Below are positions 45,352 to 54,071 of a DNA stretch of 64,000 nt, piece by piece (positions within the stretch are counted from its first letter, which is position 1; the number at the start of each line of letters is the position of its first letter). The stretch covers positions 62,001 to 126,000 of the forward strand of contig NZ_JABFCN010000023.1 of the NCBI RefSeq assembly GCF_013087515.1, read 5' to 3'. Under the pieces are notes generated by a model. That model was given only the letters and a program-made list of their open reading frames with translations. It searched no databases and had not been told where the DNA came from. A program made the translations under genes and the position numbers. This DNA comes from Rhizobium sophorae (GTDB lineage Bacteria; Pseudomonadota; Alphaproteobacteria; Rhizobiales; Rhizobiaceae).

Positions 45352-46332
45352 ATGACCGAGAACATCCCCTCCATCACCCGCCGCAGCGCATTGCTTTCCG
45401 GAGCTGCCGCCGCAGCCACCATGGTACTTCCCACATCGTTTGGCCTAGCAGCCAACGCTGCTTCCACCACCACCTCAATCAAAGGAGACAATAGAATGGG
45501 CTATATCACCACCAAGGACGGCGTCGAAATCTTCTACAAGGATTGGGGTCCGAAGGATGCCCAGCCGATCGTCTTCCACCATGGCTGGCCGCTCTCCTCG
45601 GACGATTGGGATGCGCAGATGCTGTTCTTCCTGGCAAAGGGCTTCCGCGTCGTGGCACATGACCGCCGTGGCCACGGCCGTTCTGCTCAAGTTTCTGACG
45701 GTCACGACATGGACCACTATGCCGCCGATGCCTTCGCGGTCGTAGAAGCGCTCGATCTGAAGAACGCCGTTCATATCGGCCATTCGACTGGCGGCGGCGA
45801 AGTTGCTCGTTATGTTGCAAAATTTGGCCAGCCGGCCGGCCGCGTCGCCAAGGCCGTTCTGGTCTCCGCCGTTCCGCCGCTGATGCTGAAGACCCCAACA
45901 AATCCGGGCGGCCTGCCGATCGAAGTGTTCGATGGCATCCGCAAGGGCGTCGCCGAGAACCGCGCACAGCTCTTCGTCGATTTCCCCACGGGTCCGTTCT
46001 ATGGTTTCAACCGTCCTGACGCCAAGGTCTATCCGGGCGTTATCCAGAATTGGTGGCGGCAGGGCATGATGGGCAGTGCGAAGGCCCATTACGATGGGAT
46101 CAAGGCCTTTTCCGAGACGGACCAGACGGAAGACCTGAAGGCAATCGCCGTTCCGACCCTCGTCATGCACGGCGACGACGACCAGGTCGTGCCGATCGAC
46201 AACGCGGGCAGGCTGTCCGTGAAGCTAGTCCAGAACGGCACTCTGAAAGTCTACAAGGGTTATCCGCACGGCATGCTGACAACCCACGCTGACGTCCTGA
46301 ACGCCGACCTCTTGGCATTTATCCAAGCGTGA
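45352..46332 (+). CDS. Tat-exported alpha/beta hydrolase (non-haem chloroperoxidase-like)
   Basis: The 326-aa reading starts with a twin-arginine leader ([20 protein letters not shown]), then a hydrolase of the chloroperoxidase/perhydrolase type: [13 protein letters not shown], catalytic Ser in IGHSTGGGE, Asp in HGDDDQVVP, His in YPHGML. A second start, ATG 45496 ([18 protein letters not shown]), has AAGGAG eight bases upstream and would give a 278-aa cytoplasmic form that matches the length of classical family members. Both forms may be made. The first ATG has only a weak ribosome site. Confidence 0.83.
   Translation: MTENIPSITRRSALLSGAAAAATMVLPTSFGLAANAASTTTSIKGDNRMGYITTKDGVEIFYKDWGPKDAQPIVFHHGWPLSSDDWDAQMLFFLAKGFRVVAHDRRGHGRSAQVSDGHDMDHYAADAFAVVEALDLKNAVHIGHSTGGGEVARYVAKFGQPAGRVAKAVLVSAVPPLMLKTPTNPGGLPIEVFDGIRKGVAENRAQLFVDFPTGPFYGFNRPDAKVYPGVIQNWWRQGMMGSAKAHYDGIKAFSETDQTEDLKAIAVPTLVMHGDDDQVVPIDNAGRLSVKLVQNGTLKVYKGYPHGMLTTHADVLNADLLAFIQA
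45482..45498 (+). promoter_or_regulatory. Internal ribosome site and second start in the Tat hydrolase
   Basis: AAGGAG at 45482-45487 sits eight bases before ATG 45496, in frame with the upstream Tat leader (codon 49). It is stronger than the site at the first ATG, so a leaderless protein is likely produced. Confidence 0.65.
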
Positions 46333-46341
46333 TTGGACTGT

Positions 46342-46370
46342 CCGGGTGTGACTGCCTTCGCCGCACCCGG
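46342..46370 (+). terminator. Weak terminator-like hairpin after the Tat hydrolase
   Basis: CCGGGTG (46342-46348) pairs with CACCCGG (46364-46370). No T-run follows, so termination by this element alone is doubtful. Confidence 0.35.
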
Positions 46371-46476
46371 ATCCGGCCGAACAAACCCGACGAAGCTGGC
46401 TGTCACCAGGACAGTCCTGAGCGGTCCGTTCCGAAGTTTAGCTCAAAGCCGAGCGGCGCTGCTTGACGGTTTTCTG

Positions 46477-47397
46477 TCAGTGTCGGTTACGCAAGCGCCA
46501 GTCTGCAGGAGGCACTCCGACGGCCTTCGTGAAGGTTGCGACGAATTCATTTTCCTCCGGAAACCCACACTCTGCAGCGATCCGGGCAATAGTTTCACCG
46601 GTTCTGCTCAGTTGCGATTGGGCTTTGCTCATTCGATATGACGCAATCCATTCCGAAACAGACTGCCCGGTCGTGCTCAGAAATCCGGAACAGAGCTCAT
46701 CGACTGAAAACCCGCATGCTTCGGCGATCTTATCGACCGGAGTGCCGCCTGACAGGTTGGCAGCTATGTACGCCTTGATGCGCTTTTCCTGCAGCGGAGA
46801 CAACTGACCGGTGCCCGAAAGGTGCTGGATGGGGGACCGCCCGTAACGATGCGCAAGATGGGCGCTTAACGCTAATCCGATATGAGGAAGCAGTGTGTCC
46901 CTGACCTCTTCCGGCATGTCGAACATCGGTATCAGCGCACCGCCGATATTGCGGACCACCTGATCGTTTATCCCGCGGCAGGTTGTCAGGTCATCAATAC
47001 GCGGCTCGCCTGCTTCCTCAAAGAGCTCGATAAAAAGCGCGCTTGGGATATGAAACACGAGTGCTTCGAAGCAGCCACGAATCGAAATTGCGGCGCCATT
47101 CCTCAGACTGATGAGACACATAGAGCCTCTGGAATAGGTCTTCAGAGGTGTCCGTGTTCCGTCGGGCAGAACGTCGCGATGATCAACGTCGACGAGATAG
47201 AGCATGAGCAGAAAAGCGTCATCAGCCGGCAGGACGATTGTATGTTCGCCATTGCCATAGGAATGCTCGAGATGGACGACAGCCAGCTTGGCTTCGCAAA
47301 GGGGCCTGATTACCAGCGCCCTTGCGGCCGTAATCTCAAAACATGCCGCAATTCTCTCACTGACCGTCAACGCTTCACTCACATGTGTCTCGATCAT
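46477..47397 (-). CDS. AraC-family transcriptional regulator
   Basis: The 306-aa protein has a cupin-like N-terminal half and a C-terminal AraC DNA-binding domain (VDKIAEACGFSVDELCSGFLS and IARIAAECGFPEENEFVATFTKA, each given in part; the second helix-turn-helix is the more conserved). It is head to head with another AraC gene of the same layout, 199 bases away. The central segment around FHIPSALFIELFEEAGEP resembles its neighbour, so the pair may have come from duplication. The target is not evident. Confidence 0.8.
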   Translation of the reverse strand: MIETHVSEALTVSERIAACFEITAARALVIRPLCEAKLAVVHLEHSYGNGEHTIVLPADDAFLLMLYLVDVDHRDVLPDGTRTPLKTYSRGSMCLISLRNGAAISIRGCFEALVFHIPSALFIELFEEAGEPRIDDLTTCRGINDQVVRNIGGALIPMFDMPEEVRDTLLPHIGLALSAHLAHRYGRSPIQHLSGTGQLSPLQEKRIKAYIAANLSGGTPVDKIAEACGFSVDELCSGFLSTTGQSVSEWIASYRMSKAQSQLSRTGETIARIAAECGFPEENEFVATFTKAVGVPPADWRLRNRH

Positions 47398-47596
47398 CCT
47401 GGCTGGGGACTATATAGCCGTACCGACGAGATGCCGCGCTTCCAAATTTCCTACACAGGTTTCAAACGGCAATCTTGAACAAAAGGATCCTTGCGGAGCC
47501 GATTGAACAAATTGTCGTGAGGCAAGCATAGCGTGGGAAAGCTACCAAAACCGGTAGGTCCCGTGTTCGAGTGTCTAAAAATGAAAGAACTGCGTC

Positions 47597-48508
47597 GTGG
47601 TCCAAGTTCTCCCCCACCGCCACCAATCTTCCACTCGAAACTCGATCGACGGGTTCGGGTGCTCGTTGAAGCAGTTGTCGATCAACCAAAGCCTGCCTGG
47701 TTCAGACATTGATATCTTTCGGAAGGCGACAGCCAAAACTGAACTTGATCAGGTCATGACGCCGGCAAGCGATCGAGGTTTTGTCGTCGGGGTTTCCTCG
47801 CTCGGTGGCCACACGCGGCGCATCTTCCACGAACATCACGCGACAACCCACGACTTTGCCGAAAACTCGATTTATATCCGTGATCTCTCGGAACCGTACA
47901 AGGCAGACCTGGGCGGGCCCTTCGATTTCGTTTTGTTTGAAATCTCGCCAGCGTCTCTCATCAAAATTGCCGATGATGCAGAGATACCACGCGTGACCTC
48001 CCTGTCAGCCGAAATCGCATCGAAAGATGTCGTGCTTGCCAATCTTGCTCGGGCGCTGATTCCGGCACTCGAAAAACCGGAAGAAGCCAACGCGCTGTTC
48101 GTCGACCAGATGACGACAGCCATCGGCACCTATCTGCTCCAGCGCTACGGCGGCCAGCCCGTTAAAGTTTCCGATAGGTCGCAAAAGCTTTCCCGCTCAC
48201 ATGAGGATTTGGCGAAAAGTCTGCTTCGCGAAAACCTAGATGGCAACGTGTCAATTTCCGAGGTTGCAAAGCTCTGCGACCTTTCACGCGGATATTTCAT
48301 TCGCGCATTTCGCGACACAACCGGCATGACGCCTTACCAGTGGCTTCTTCGTGAGCGAATAGACCGTGCCCGCGACCTCTTGCGGACCTCAAATGCTCCG
48401 CTCGCCGAAGTGGCCATCGCCTGCGGTTTTGCGGACCAAAGCCATTTCACGCGCGTCTTTGCAGGTATAGTCGGCACTACGCCTGGCAATTGGCGGCGTA
48501 ACGCCTGA
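47597..48508 (+). CDS. AraC-family transcriptional regulator, paralogue of the previous
   Basis: The product is up to 303 aa from GTG 47597, but this start has no clear ribosome site and may lie downstream. The C-terminal domain is a strong AraC match (VSISEVAKLCDLSRGYFIRAF; PLAEVAIACGFADQSHFTRVF, given in part). The region FEISPASLIKIADDAEIPRV parallels the divergent AraC protein. It could act on the GMC oxidoreductase gene that converges on it, or on genes elsewhere. Confidence 0.78.
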   Translation: MVQVLPHRHQSSTRNSIDGFGCSLKQLSINQSLPGSDIDIFRKATAKTELDQVMTPASDRGFVVGVSSLGGHTRRIFHEHHATTHDFAENSIYIRDLSEPYKADLGGPFDFVLFEISPASLIKIADDAEIPRVTSLSAEIASKDVVLANLARALIPALEKPEEANALFVDQMTTAIGTYLLQRYGGQPVKVSDRSQKLSRSHEDLAKSLLRENLDGNVSISEVAKLCDLSRGYFIRAFRDTTGMTPYQWLLRERIDRARDLLRTSNAPLAEVAIACGFADQSHFTRVFAGIVGTTPGNWRRNA

Positions 48509-48641
48509 TCCAGACAAGCCCTTGGTAAGGTTCTGCCCAATAGAGGGTCTTGACCCAATACGAACCGTCGTCCCGGCACTGTGCAAAAAAAGCTCGGCGG
48601 CCCGCGTATGCTGGCCGCTGAGCTCCACGTAAATCTCTTCA

Positions 48642-50273
48642 TCAAGTGGGCTGAGTGAGCCCTCCGCTCAGGTCTGGCAGGCTATGCATCTTTCGGATCA
48701 GATCAGCCGCCCGCTCTCCAATGACAACGCAGGGCGCCATTGTATTACCGGTGGTGATCCTCGGCATGATCGAGGAGTCTGCGATGCGCAGGCCATCGAC
48801 GCCGTACACCTTGAGTTCGTTGTCGACCACCGACATGCTGTCGCGTCCCATTTTGGCTGTGCAGGATTGATGCCAGTAGGTGACCGCCGAACGCCGGATA
48901 AAGTCGATCGTCCCTGACCTGTAGCGCGCGCCCGGAGCCGCCTCGCCTGTCACCAGTGGCGTGAAGGCATCGCTGTTTCCGAGTTCGCGACACAACTCGA
49001 CCGCAGCCAAGGCGGCCGCCATGTCTTCCGGCGCGCTGAGCGAATTCGGTTCGATCAGGATGGGGTCATTCGTATTGGGGCCGGAGAGCCGCAATCGACC
49101 ACGGCTTTTTGGCTGGGCGAGACCGTTAAACATCGTCCACCCATGTTGCGGCGTTTCGAGGCCCGTCTCGATCGGTGACGGCACAGCGAACTCCAACTGG
49201 CACTGAAGAATGTCCGGCTGCGCAAGACGCGATTCGCTTTTCCAGTAGAGTTTTGCTTCGCAGCCGCTACCACCGACGGCTTCTGGTTTTCGATATGCCC
49301 AGGTGCACCCGAATGCGAGATGATCCTGATGATTGCGCCCAACGCCAGGTAAGTGTTGAACCACGGGAATGCCGTGGGCTTGCAGCTCATCTTCTGGACC
49401 TATGCCCGACTGCATCAACACTTTCGGAGTGTTGATCGCGCCTAGCGACAGTACCGTTTCGCAACGCGCAGTGAATTGACGCAACCGATCATCGACGAGA
49501 ACCTCGATCCCCGTCACGCGCTTGCCATCGAAGATGAGGCGCGTGACCAGTGCGTTGGTCAGCACAGTCAGGTTTGGGCGCGACATGAGCGGGCTGACAT
49601 AGGATCCAAAGACAGACTCCCGCTTGCCATCCCGGATCCGCAGTTCAGCGATAGATGCGCCGCCCGGGGCCTCCATCATTTCACCGTTCGGGCTATCGTA
49701 GACGGGAATGCCGATAGTGGATGCCGCACTCAACAAGGCCTCTGCGATCGGTTGGGGCGCCTGCGGCTGCGCTACGTAGGCCGGTCCTCCCATGCCGCGA
49801 CGCGTTGGGTCCGGAGCGCCCTGCCAATCTTCGATCCGGCGATAGTAGCCGAGGATAGACTGATAGCCCCACGCGTCATCGCCGGCTTCAGCGGCAAAGT
49901 GGTCCCAGTCCCCCTTGTGTCCTCTGGCCCACACCATGACATTGATGCTCGAACCGCCACCGAGCCCCTTGCCCATGCTGAGAGGAAGACGTCGTCCATC
50001 CAGGCCGGGGGTCGGTTGTCCAACAAAGCCCCAGTCACGGCTCGAGCCGAGATTGAGCGGCCACTGCGCAGGGTTCGTAACGGTTTCGGCCGCATCGTCC
50101 CCACCCGCCTCGAGCAGCAGAACGCTCGCGTTCCCATCCTCTGCTAGTCGCGCAGCGACAACGGAGCCGCTGGACCCGGCGCCGCAGACAATGAAGTCGA
50201 AAACATCACCGACCTCGCGCTGAGGAGTGGGCGGATTTTCGGGTGCATTCTGGTCATGGCTATTCAGCTTCAC
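48642..50273 (-). CDS. GMC-family FAD oxidoreductase (choline/alcohol dehydrogenase-like)
   Basis: I place the start at GTG 50273, where GGAGGT lies six bases upstream, giving 543 aa. The FAD dinucleotide motif is GAGSSGSVVAARLAE; PLSMGKGLGGGSSINVMVWARG is the GMC signature 1 (quoted in part) and GAINTPKVLMQSGIGP is signature 2. The active-site His is in SAVTYWHQSCTAKMG and an Asn in GNTMAPCVVIGERAAD. It oxidises an alcohol such as choline or a polyol in the cytoplasm. No betaine genes lie nearby, so the substrate is open. Residues upstream of 50273 are in frame but implausible. Confidence 0.85.
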   Translation of the reverse strand: MKLNSHDQNAPENPPTPQREVGDVFDFIVCGAGSSGSVVAARLAEDGNASVLLLEAGGDDAAETVTNPAQWPLNLGSSRDWGFVGQPTPGLDGRRLPLSMGKGLGGGSSINVMVWARGHKGDWDHFAAEAGDDAWGYQSILGYYRRIEDWQGAPDPTRRGMGGPAYVAQPQAPQPIAEALLSAASTIGIPVYDSPNGEMMEAPGGASIAELRIRDGKRESVFGSYVSPLMSRPNLTVLTNALVTRLIFDGKRVTGIEVLVDDRLRQFTARCETVLSLGAINTPKVLMQSGIGPEDELQAHGIPVVQHLPGVGRNHQDHLAFGCTWAYRKPEAVGGSGCEAKLYWKSESRLAQPDILQCQLEFAVPSPIETGLETPQHGWTMFNGLAQPKSRGRLRLSGPNTNDPILIEPNSLSAPEDMAAALAAVELCRELGNSDAFTPLVTGEAAPGARYRSGTIDFIRRSAVTYWHQSCTAKMGRDSMSVVDNELKVYGVDGLRIADSSIMPRITTGNTMAPCVVIGERAADLIRKMHSLPDLSGGLTQPT

Positions 50274-50468
50274 GTGACTACCTCCGTGAATGGATTCAAA
50301 ATAAATAGCGAAATTGCTGGGGATCCCGGGGGCGAATGCGGGCAATGGATCCCAGTCCGAGATCGTGCGGCCTTCCATGTGCTCGCTTCGGCGCGACCTC
50401 GCTCGATTCGACAGCCCCTGCTCGTCGTCATCGGGATAGTGCGGACTGTCCCGATGAGGCTACGTCTG

Positions 50469-51266
50469 TCATTGCTTCTTCGCCGAAACGGCCTTAGCGG
50501 CCTGATCAATGGTATCGGCGACGACCTTCGGCTGCGTCATGAACAGGGCGTGGCTTGCCGAAACCTTGGTGATCTTCGCCTTGATGCGCTCTGCCATGTG
50601 GATCAGCATCGCCTGATCGAATGCCTTGTCTTCGGTAGCGATGACGGCCCAGCTCGGCTTGGTGCGCCATGCAGCATTTTCCAACTTCGTGCCGAACGCC
50701 GACATGTTGATCGGGACCTGCGCATCCCTCATGAATGCAACATCCGCATCGCTGACGTCATGAGCAAAGCCAGCCTTAAACTTTTCCGGGCTGACATATC
50801 CAAAGCCATCTTTCGTGGTCTCAATGACGAATTCCGATGCAGGAGCAAATCCTTGGTATTGCTGTGCCGTTGTCTCGCCGGCATCGGGGGACAGAGCAGA
50901 AACATAGACGAGGCCAGCAACCTTTGCGTCGACGCCCGCTTCCGTGATGACCGTGCCGCCCCAGGAATGTCCAACGAGAATGACCGGACCATCCTGCCGT
51001 TCCAGCGCACGTTTGGTGGCGGCAACGTCGTCTTCGAGGGAGGTCAGCGGGTTCTGGACGATCGTAACGCGATAGCCGCGCTTGGTGAGATTGTCGTAAA
51101 CACCCTTCCAGCCAGAACCGTCTGCAAACGCGCCGTGGACAAGCACAACGTTTCTGACGGACTGGTCTTGAGAGATGGTGTCCGCTGCGTTCGCCGGCAA
51201 TGCGGCAGCGGACAGTGAGGCTGCAGCAACAATTGCGGCTACGGTGGTCGTGGTCTTGCGTGTCAT
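50469..51266 (-). CDS. Exported alpha/beta hydrolase
   Basis: From ATG 51266, with GAGGAG six bases upstream, the protein is 265 aa and begins with a signal peptide (TTVAAIVAAASLSAAALPANA). The hydrolase core has VLVHGAFADGSGW (oxyanion region), the nucleophile Ser in LVGHSWGGTV, and a C-terminal His in VSASHALFMTQP. Close homologues are annotated only as alpha/beta hydrolases. It is divergent from an OhrR-type regulator, and two palindromes lie between them, so it is probably induced by organic peroxide or a related oxidant. Confidence 0.83.
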   Translation of the reverse strand: MTRKTTTTVAAIVAAASLSAAALPANAADTISQDQSVRNVVLVHGAFADGSGWKGVYDNLTKRGYRVTIVQNPLTSLEDDVAATKRALERQDGPVILVGHSWGGTVITEAGVDAKVAGLVYVSALSPDAGETTAQQYQGFAPASEFVIETTKDGFGYVSPEKFKAGFAHDVSDADVAFMRDAQVPINMSAFGTKLENAAWRTKPSWAVIATEDKAFDQAMLIHMAERIKAKITKVSASHALFMTQPKVVADTIDQAAKAVSAKKQ

Positions 51267-51285
51267 GGCTATCTCCTCGTTAACT

Positions 51286-51359
51286 GCGATAACTGTTATC
51301 GCGATATATGTAAGCTCGCAGACTTTAGATTGCTCGTCAAGATAATTCTTATCGCGATA
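51286..51359. promoter_or_regulatory. Paired palindromes, candidate OhrR-type operators
   Basis: TATCGCGATA occurs at 51297-51306 and again at 51350-51359, 53 bp apart (about five turns). The first overlaps a second perfect repeat, GCGATAAC-T-GTTATCGC (51286-51302). They occupy the whole region between the hydrolase and the MarR/OhrR gene, one near each promoter. Confidence 0.7.
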
Positions 51360-51408
51360 TTTATTTTTGCTATTGCATAGGCTATATGGAGATCTACAGG
51401 AGCTCAGA

Positions 51409-51876
51409 ATGACCGACCGCCACAACGACCCGCCCGCTCTGCACGACCAATTGTGCTACGCAATTTATACAGCTGGTATTGCCATCCAGCGTGCTTACAA
51501 GCCCCTTCTCGATGAGCTGGGCCTGACATACCCGCAGTATCTCGTGCTCAACGTGTTATGGAGCGAAGATGGACAAACGGTGGGTGCCATTGCCAACGCC
51601 CTTGCCCTGGAATCCAGCACGCTGACGCCGCTTCTAAAGCGCCTCGAGGTATCCGGCCTCCTGCGTAGGACCAGAAACCTGAGCAACGAGCGCCAGGTGT
51701 TGATTGAATTGACCGACGAAGGCCGGGCATTGCAGCACAAGGCAGGCTGTCTCAGCGATACCTTGCTTGCTGCCTCGACCCAGAAACCGCAGGACTTGGC
51801 CGCTCTGAACCGCGACGTGCGTTATCTCCGCAACGCGATCTATTCCCACATCGGCGGATGGGACGCGCCGACCTGA
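51409..51876 (+). CDS. ohrR: OhrR-type MarR-family redox regulator
   Basis: From ATG 51409, preceded by CAGGAG, the protein is 155 aa. It has the OhrR fingerprint: LHDQLCYAIYTAG with reactive Cys16, Tyr30 in RAYKPLLDEL and Tyr41 in LTYPQYLVL, one residue offset from B. subtilis OhrR. A second cysteine (Cys114) suggests the two-Cys type that forms an intersubunit disulfide. The winged helix includes LESSTLTPLLKRLE. Such proteins lose DNA binding when oxidised by organic hydroperoxides. No ohr peroxidase gene lies in the window; the divergent alpha/beta hydrolase is the apparent target. Confidence 0.82.
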   Translation: MTDRHNDPPALHDQLCYAIYTAGIAIQRAYKPLLDELGLTYPQYLVLNVLWSEDGQTVGAIANALALESSTLTPLLKRLEVSGLLRRTRNLSNERQVLIELTDEGRALQHKAGCLSDTLLAASTQKPQDLAALNRDVRYLRNAIYSHIGGWDAPT

Positions 51877-51896
51877 TTTGCCGTGCATGCCGGCGC

Positions 51897-52676
51897 CTAG
51901 GCTGTTGGCACTGTCCCTCCATCGATCGTATATTCGGTACCAGTGATCGAAGCAGCCCGGTCGGAGGCGAGGAAGGCAATCAGGTTTGCGACCTCTTCCG
52001 GTTTTGCCGGACGACCGAGCGGAATGCCGCCCAGCCCGTCCATGATGATCTTTTTGCCGCCCTCGAGGTCAGTACCGGCCTGCTTCGCCAAGCGCTCTGC
52101 AAGGTGGACCGAAGCTTCCGTTTCGATCCAGCCTGGCGACACCCGAACGACCCGGACACCTTTGGGCGAAACTTCCTTCGAAATTGCCTTGCTGTAAGTG
52201 GAAAGCGCTGCCTTCGCCGCAGCATAGGCCGTCGTCGATTCCGGAAGCGGCAGGACTCTCTGGATGGATGTCACATGCACCACCACACCGTTTCCTTGAG
52301 CGACCATGTCCGGAACCAGTTGCCGATCCAGGCGAACGGCTGGAAAAAGGTTGAGCGACAGCTCCTTATGCCAGTCGTCTTCCGACAGCGCAGAAAATCC
52401 ACCGCCGGCCGCTGACGAACCGCCTAGCATGTGCACGATGATATCAACGCCGCCCAGACGTTGGCGCGCGGCATCCGCGACGATTGCACAGCCTTCCTCG
52501 GTGGTCAGGTCCGCTTCAACGAACAATTCATCCGGCAAGGCTTCCGGACGCGCCCGCGCTGTCGTCAGCACCTTCGCGCCGAGTTCCTGAAACAAACTGA
52601 CGGTCGCAGCGCCGGCGCCCTTGGTCCCAGCCGTAATGAGGACGCGTTTGCCTTCCAAATTGAGAAAGTCAGTCAT
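51897..52676 (-). CDS. Short-chain dehydrogenase/reductase (SDR)
   Basis: The 259-aa protein has the cofactor loop [12 protein letters not shown], the catalytic Ser in VTSIQR, YAAAKAA as the Tyr-x-x-x-Lys pair, and a C terminus [11 protein letters not shown]. It is a classical NAD(P)-dependent oxidoreductase of unknown substrate. Its ATG overlaps the TAA of the NTF2-like gene (TAATG), so both are made from one message under the divergent LysR. Confidence 0.85.
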   Translation of the reverse strand: MTDFLNLEGKRVLITAGTKGAGAATVSLFQELGAKVLTTARARPEALPDELFVEADLTTEEGCAIVADAARQRLGGVDIIVHMLGGSSAAGGGFSALSEDDWHKELSLNLFPAVRLDRQLVPDMVAQGNGVVVHVTSIQRVLPLPESTTAYAAAKAALSTYSKAISKEVSPKGVRVVRVSPGWIETEASVHLAERLAKQAGTDLEGGKKIIMDGLGGIPLGRPAKPEEVANLIAFLASDRAASITGTEYTIDGGTVPTA

Positions 52677-52996
52677 TATTGGATCTCCAGCCTGACGATC
52701 TTGCCGTCTTTGATGGCAAAGTCGTAGGCGAGGGTCACCGGGCTACCGGGAAACTGGCCGCTCACTTTGGCTCGGATGAGCGCTTTGTCACCGTCGACCG
52801 TGCATTCCAAAGGTTCAGCAACGTACTGAGCCGACTTCTTCGCAGCCACCCACCATTCTCGGATTGCGGCGACGCCTTGATGGCGCGCTCGTTCGTCTTC
52901 GACGACGGCTTCGACCGCAAAGGTGTCCAGCAGCGCATTCGCGTCATTGCGACGGTCTGCTTCAAAGTACGTGTTAATGATACCGGGCATATCCAT
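52676..52996 (-). CDS. NTF2/SnoaL-like small protein
   Basis: From ATG 52996, with GAGGAG six bases upstream, the protein is 106 aa: [20 protein letters not shown], then [15 protein letters not shown] and [17 protein letters not shown]. This is the NTF2-like (SnoaL) cone fold, which can be a small isomerase or a binding protein. The frame is open back to 53416 but that region is the antisense of the LysR gene. Coupled to the SDR gene, it may act on the same substrate. Confidence 0.75.
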   Translation of the reverse strand: MDMPGIINTYFEADRRNDANALLDTFAVEAVVEDERARHQGVAAIREWWVAAKKSAQYVAEPLECTVDGDKALIRAKVSGQFPGSPVTLAYDFAIKDGKIVRLEIQ

Positions 52997-53024
52997 TGTG
53001 TTCTCCTCATAACCTAACCGATAC

Positions 53025-53059
53025 TTATCCCTCGACCATTGCATAAATAAGTGGGATAA
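53025..53059. promoter_or_regulatory. Nested inverted repeats in the LysR/NTF2 intergenic region
   Basis: TTATCCC (53025-53031) and GGGATAA (53053-53059) form an inverted repeat with a 21-base spacer; ACTTAT/ATAAGT at 53023-53051 overlaps it. They lie between the divergent genes and could be LysR sites. Confidence 0.4.
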
Positions 53060-53090
53060 ACCGGCATGCGATGATGAACAGATCGGGACA

Positions 53091-53993
53091 ATGGAACTAA
53101 CCAGCCTGAAGGAACTTGAAGCGGCCATTGCAATTGCCAGGCGCGGGACTTTTCGAGCAGCGGCCATTGATCTCGGCATGTCCACGACCGCGTTGAGCCA
53201 CACGATTAGCAGGCTCGAGGCGGGACTTGGCGTGCGGTTGTTCAACCGCACCACCCGCAGTGTGTCGCTAACGGACGCCGGCCGGTTGTTTGTGCAGCAG
53301 GTCAGGCCCTCGCTGCAGGATCTCCATGCTGCTCTGGATCTGGTACGCTCCCACCGCGAGACTCCTTCCGGAACCATACGGATCAACGCAGCGCCGTTTG
53401 CGGCGCGCGCCATCATCTCACCGCTCGTGCTGGAGTTCCTGCGCCGCTATCCGGACATGAATGTCGATATCGTTACCGAGGGTAAGATGGTCGATATCGT
53501 CAAGGACGGGTTCGATCTGGGCGTCAGGGTTGAAGGCCTCGTTCCCAGCGATATGATTGCCGTTTCGCTCGGCCGGCCTCAGCGACACGCAGTGGTTGGG
53601 TCTCCCGAGTATTTCGGGAAACATGGTAAGCCCATGGTCCCTCCGGATCTTCTCAATCACAGGTGCATTCGTGTGCGCCTGCCAGACGGCTCCTTGTTTC
53701 GATGGCGGTTCGAAAAAGACGGCGAGCCGGTGCAGATAGACGTGCGGGGGCCAATCGCACTCGATGAGGCCAGCCTTACGCGGACAGCCGTGCTCGAAAG
53801 CGCCGGCGTGGGCTATCTCTTCGAACAGGACATTCTCTCGGACATAGAGGCGGGGCGCGTTGTTCGTGTTCTCGAAGATTGGACGCCGCCGTATCCAGGG
53901 TTGTGCCTATACTATCCTGGACGCCGAAATCTATCGGCCGGCGTCAGAGCATTCCTCGACCTAGCTCGTGAGTTCTCCCGAAATGCGACTTGA
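53091..53993 (+). CDS. LysR-family transcriptional regulator
   Basis: The 300-aa protein has a LysR helix-turn-helix ([20 protein letters not shown]) and effector domain ([20 protein letters not shown]). It is divergent from the NTF2-like/SDR pair across 94 bases, which marks those genes as its target. It converges on the MFS gene, with a long hairpin between them. Confidence 0.85.
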   Translation: MELTSLKELEAAIAIARRGTFRAAAIDLGMSTTALSHTISRLEAGLGVRLFNRTTRSVSLTDAGRLFVQQVRPSLQDLHAALDLVRSHRETPSGTIRINAAPFAARAIISPLVLEFLRRYPDMNVDIVTEGKMVDIVKDGFDLGVRVEGLVPSDMIAVSLGRPQRHAVVGSPEYFGKHGKPMVPPDLLNHRCIRVRLPDGSLFRWRFEKDGEPVQIDVRGPIALDEASLTRTAVLESAGVGYLFEQDILSDIEAGRVVRVLEDWTPPYPGLCLYYPGRRNLSAGVRAFLDLAREFSRNAT

Positions 53994-54002
53994 CCCACGG
54001 CC

Positions 54003-54036
54003 TTCACCTTGACGGTTTCGAACCGTTCAAGGTGAA
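54003..54036. terminator. Long hairpin between convergent genes
   Basis: TTCACCTTGA (54003-54012) plus CGGTT pairs with AACCG (54021-54025) plus TCAAGGTGAA (54027-54036), with a single bulged T and a TCG loop. It sits between the convergent LysR and MFS genes. No T-run is present on either side, so it may slow or end transcription from both directions only partly. Confidence 0.55.
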
Positions 54037-54071
54037 TCCTCCTGCGTCGCTCCTGTCTACCGCCCGCCCTG

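Noticed and set aside
52997..53416. In-frame N-terminal extension of the NTF2-like protein over the divergent LysR gene
   Set aside because: It is antisense to the LysR DNA-binding domain; ATG 52996 has GAGGAG upstream and gives the normal family length.
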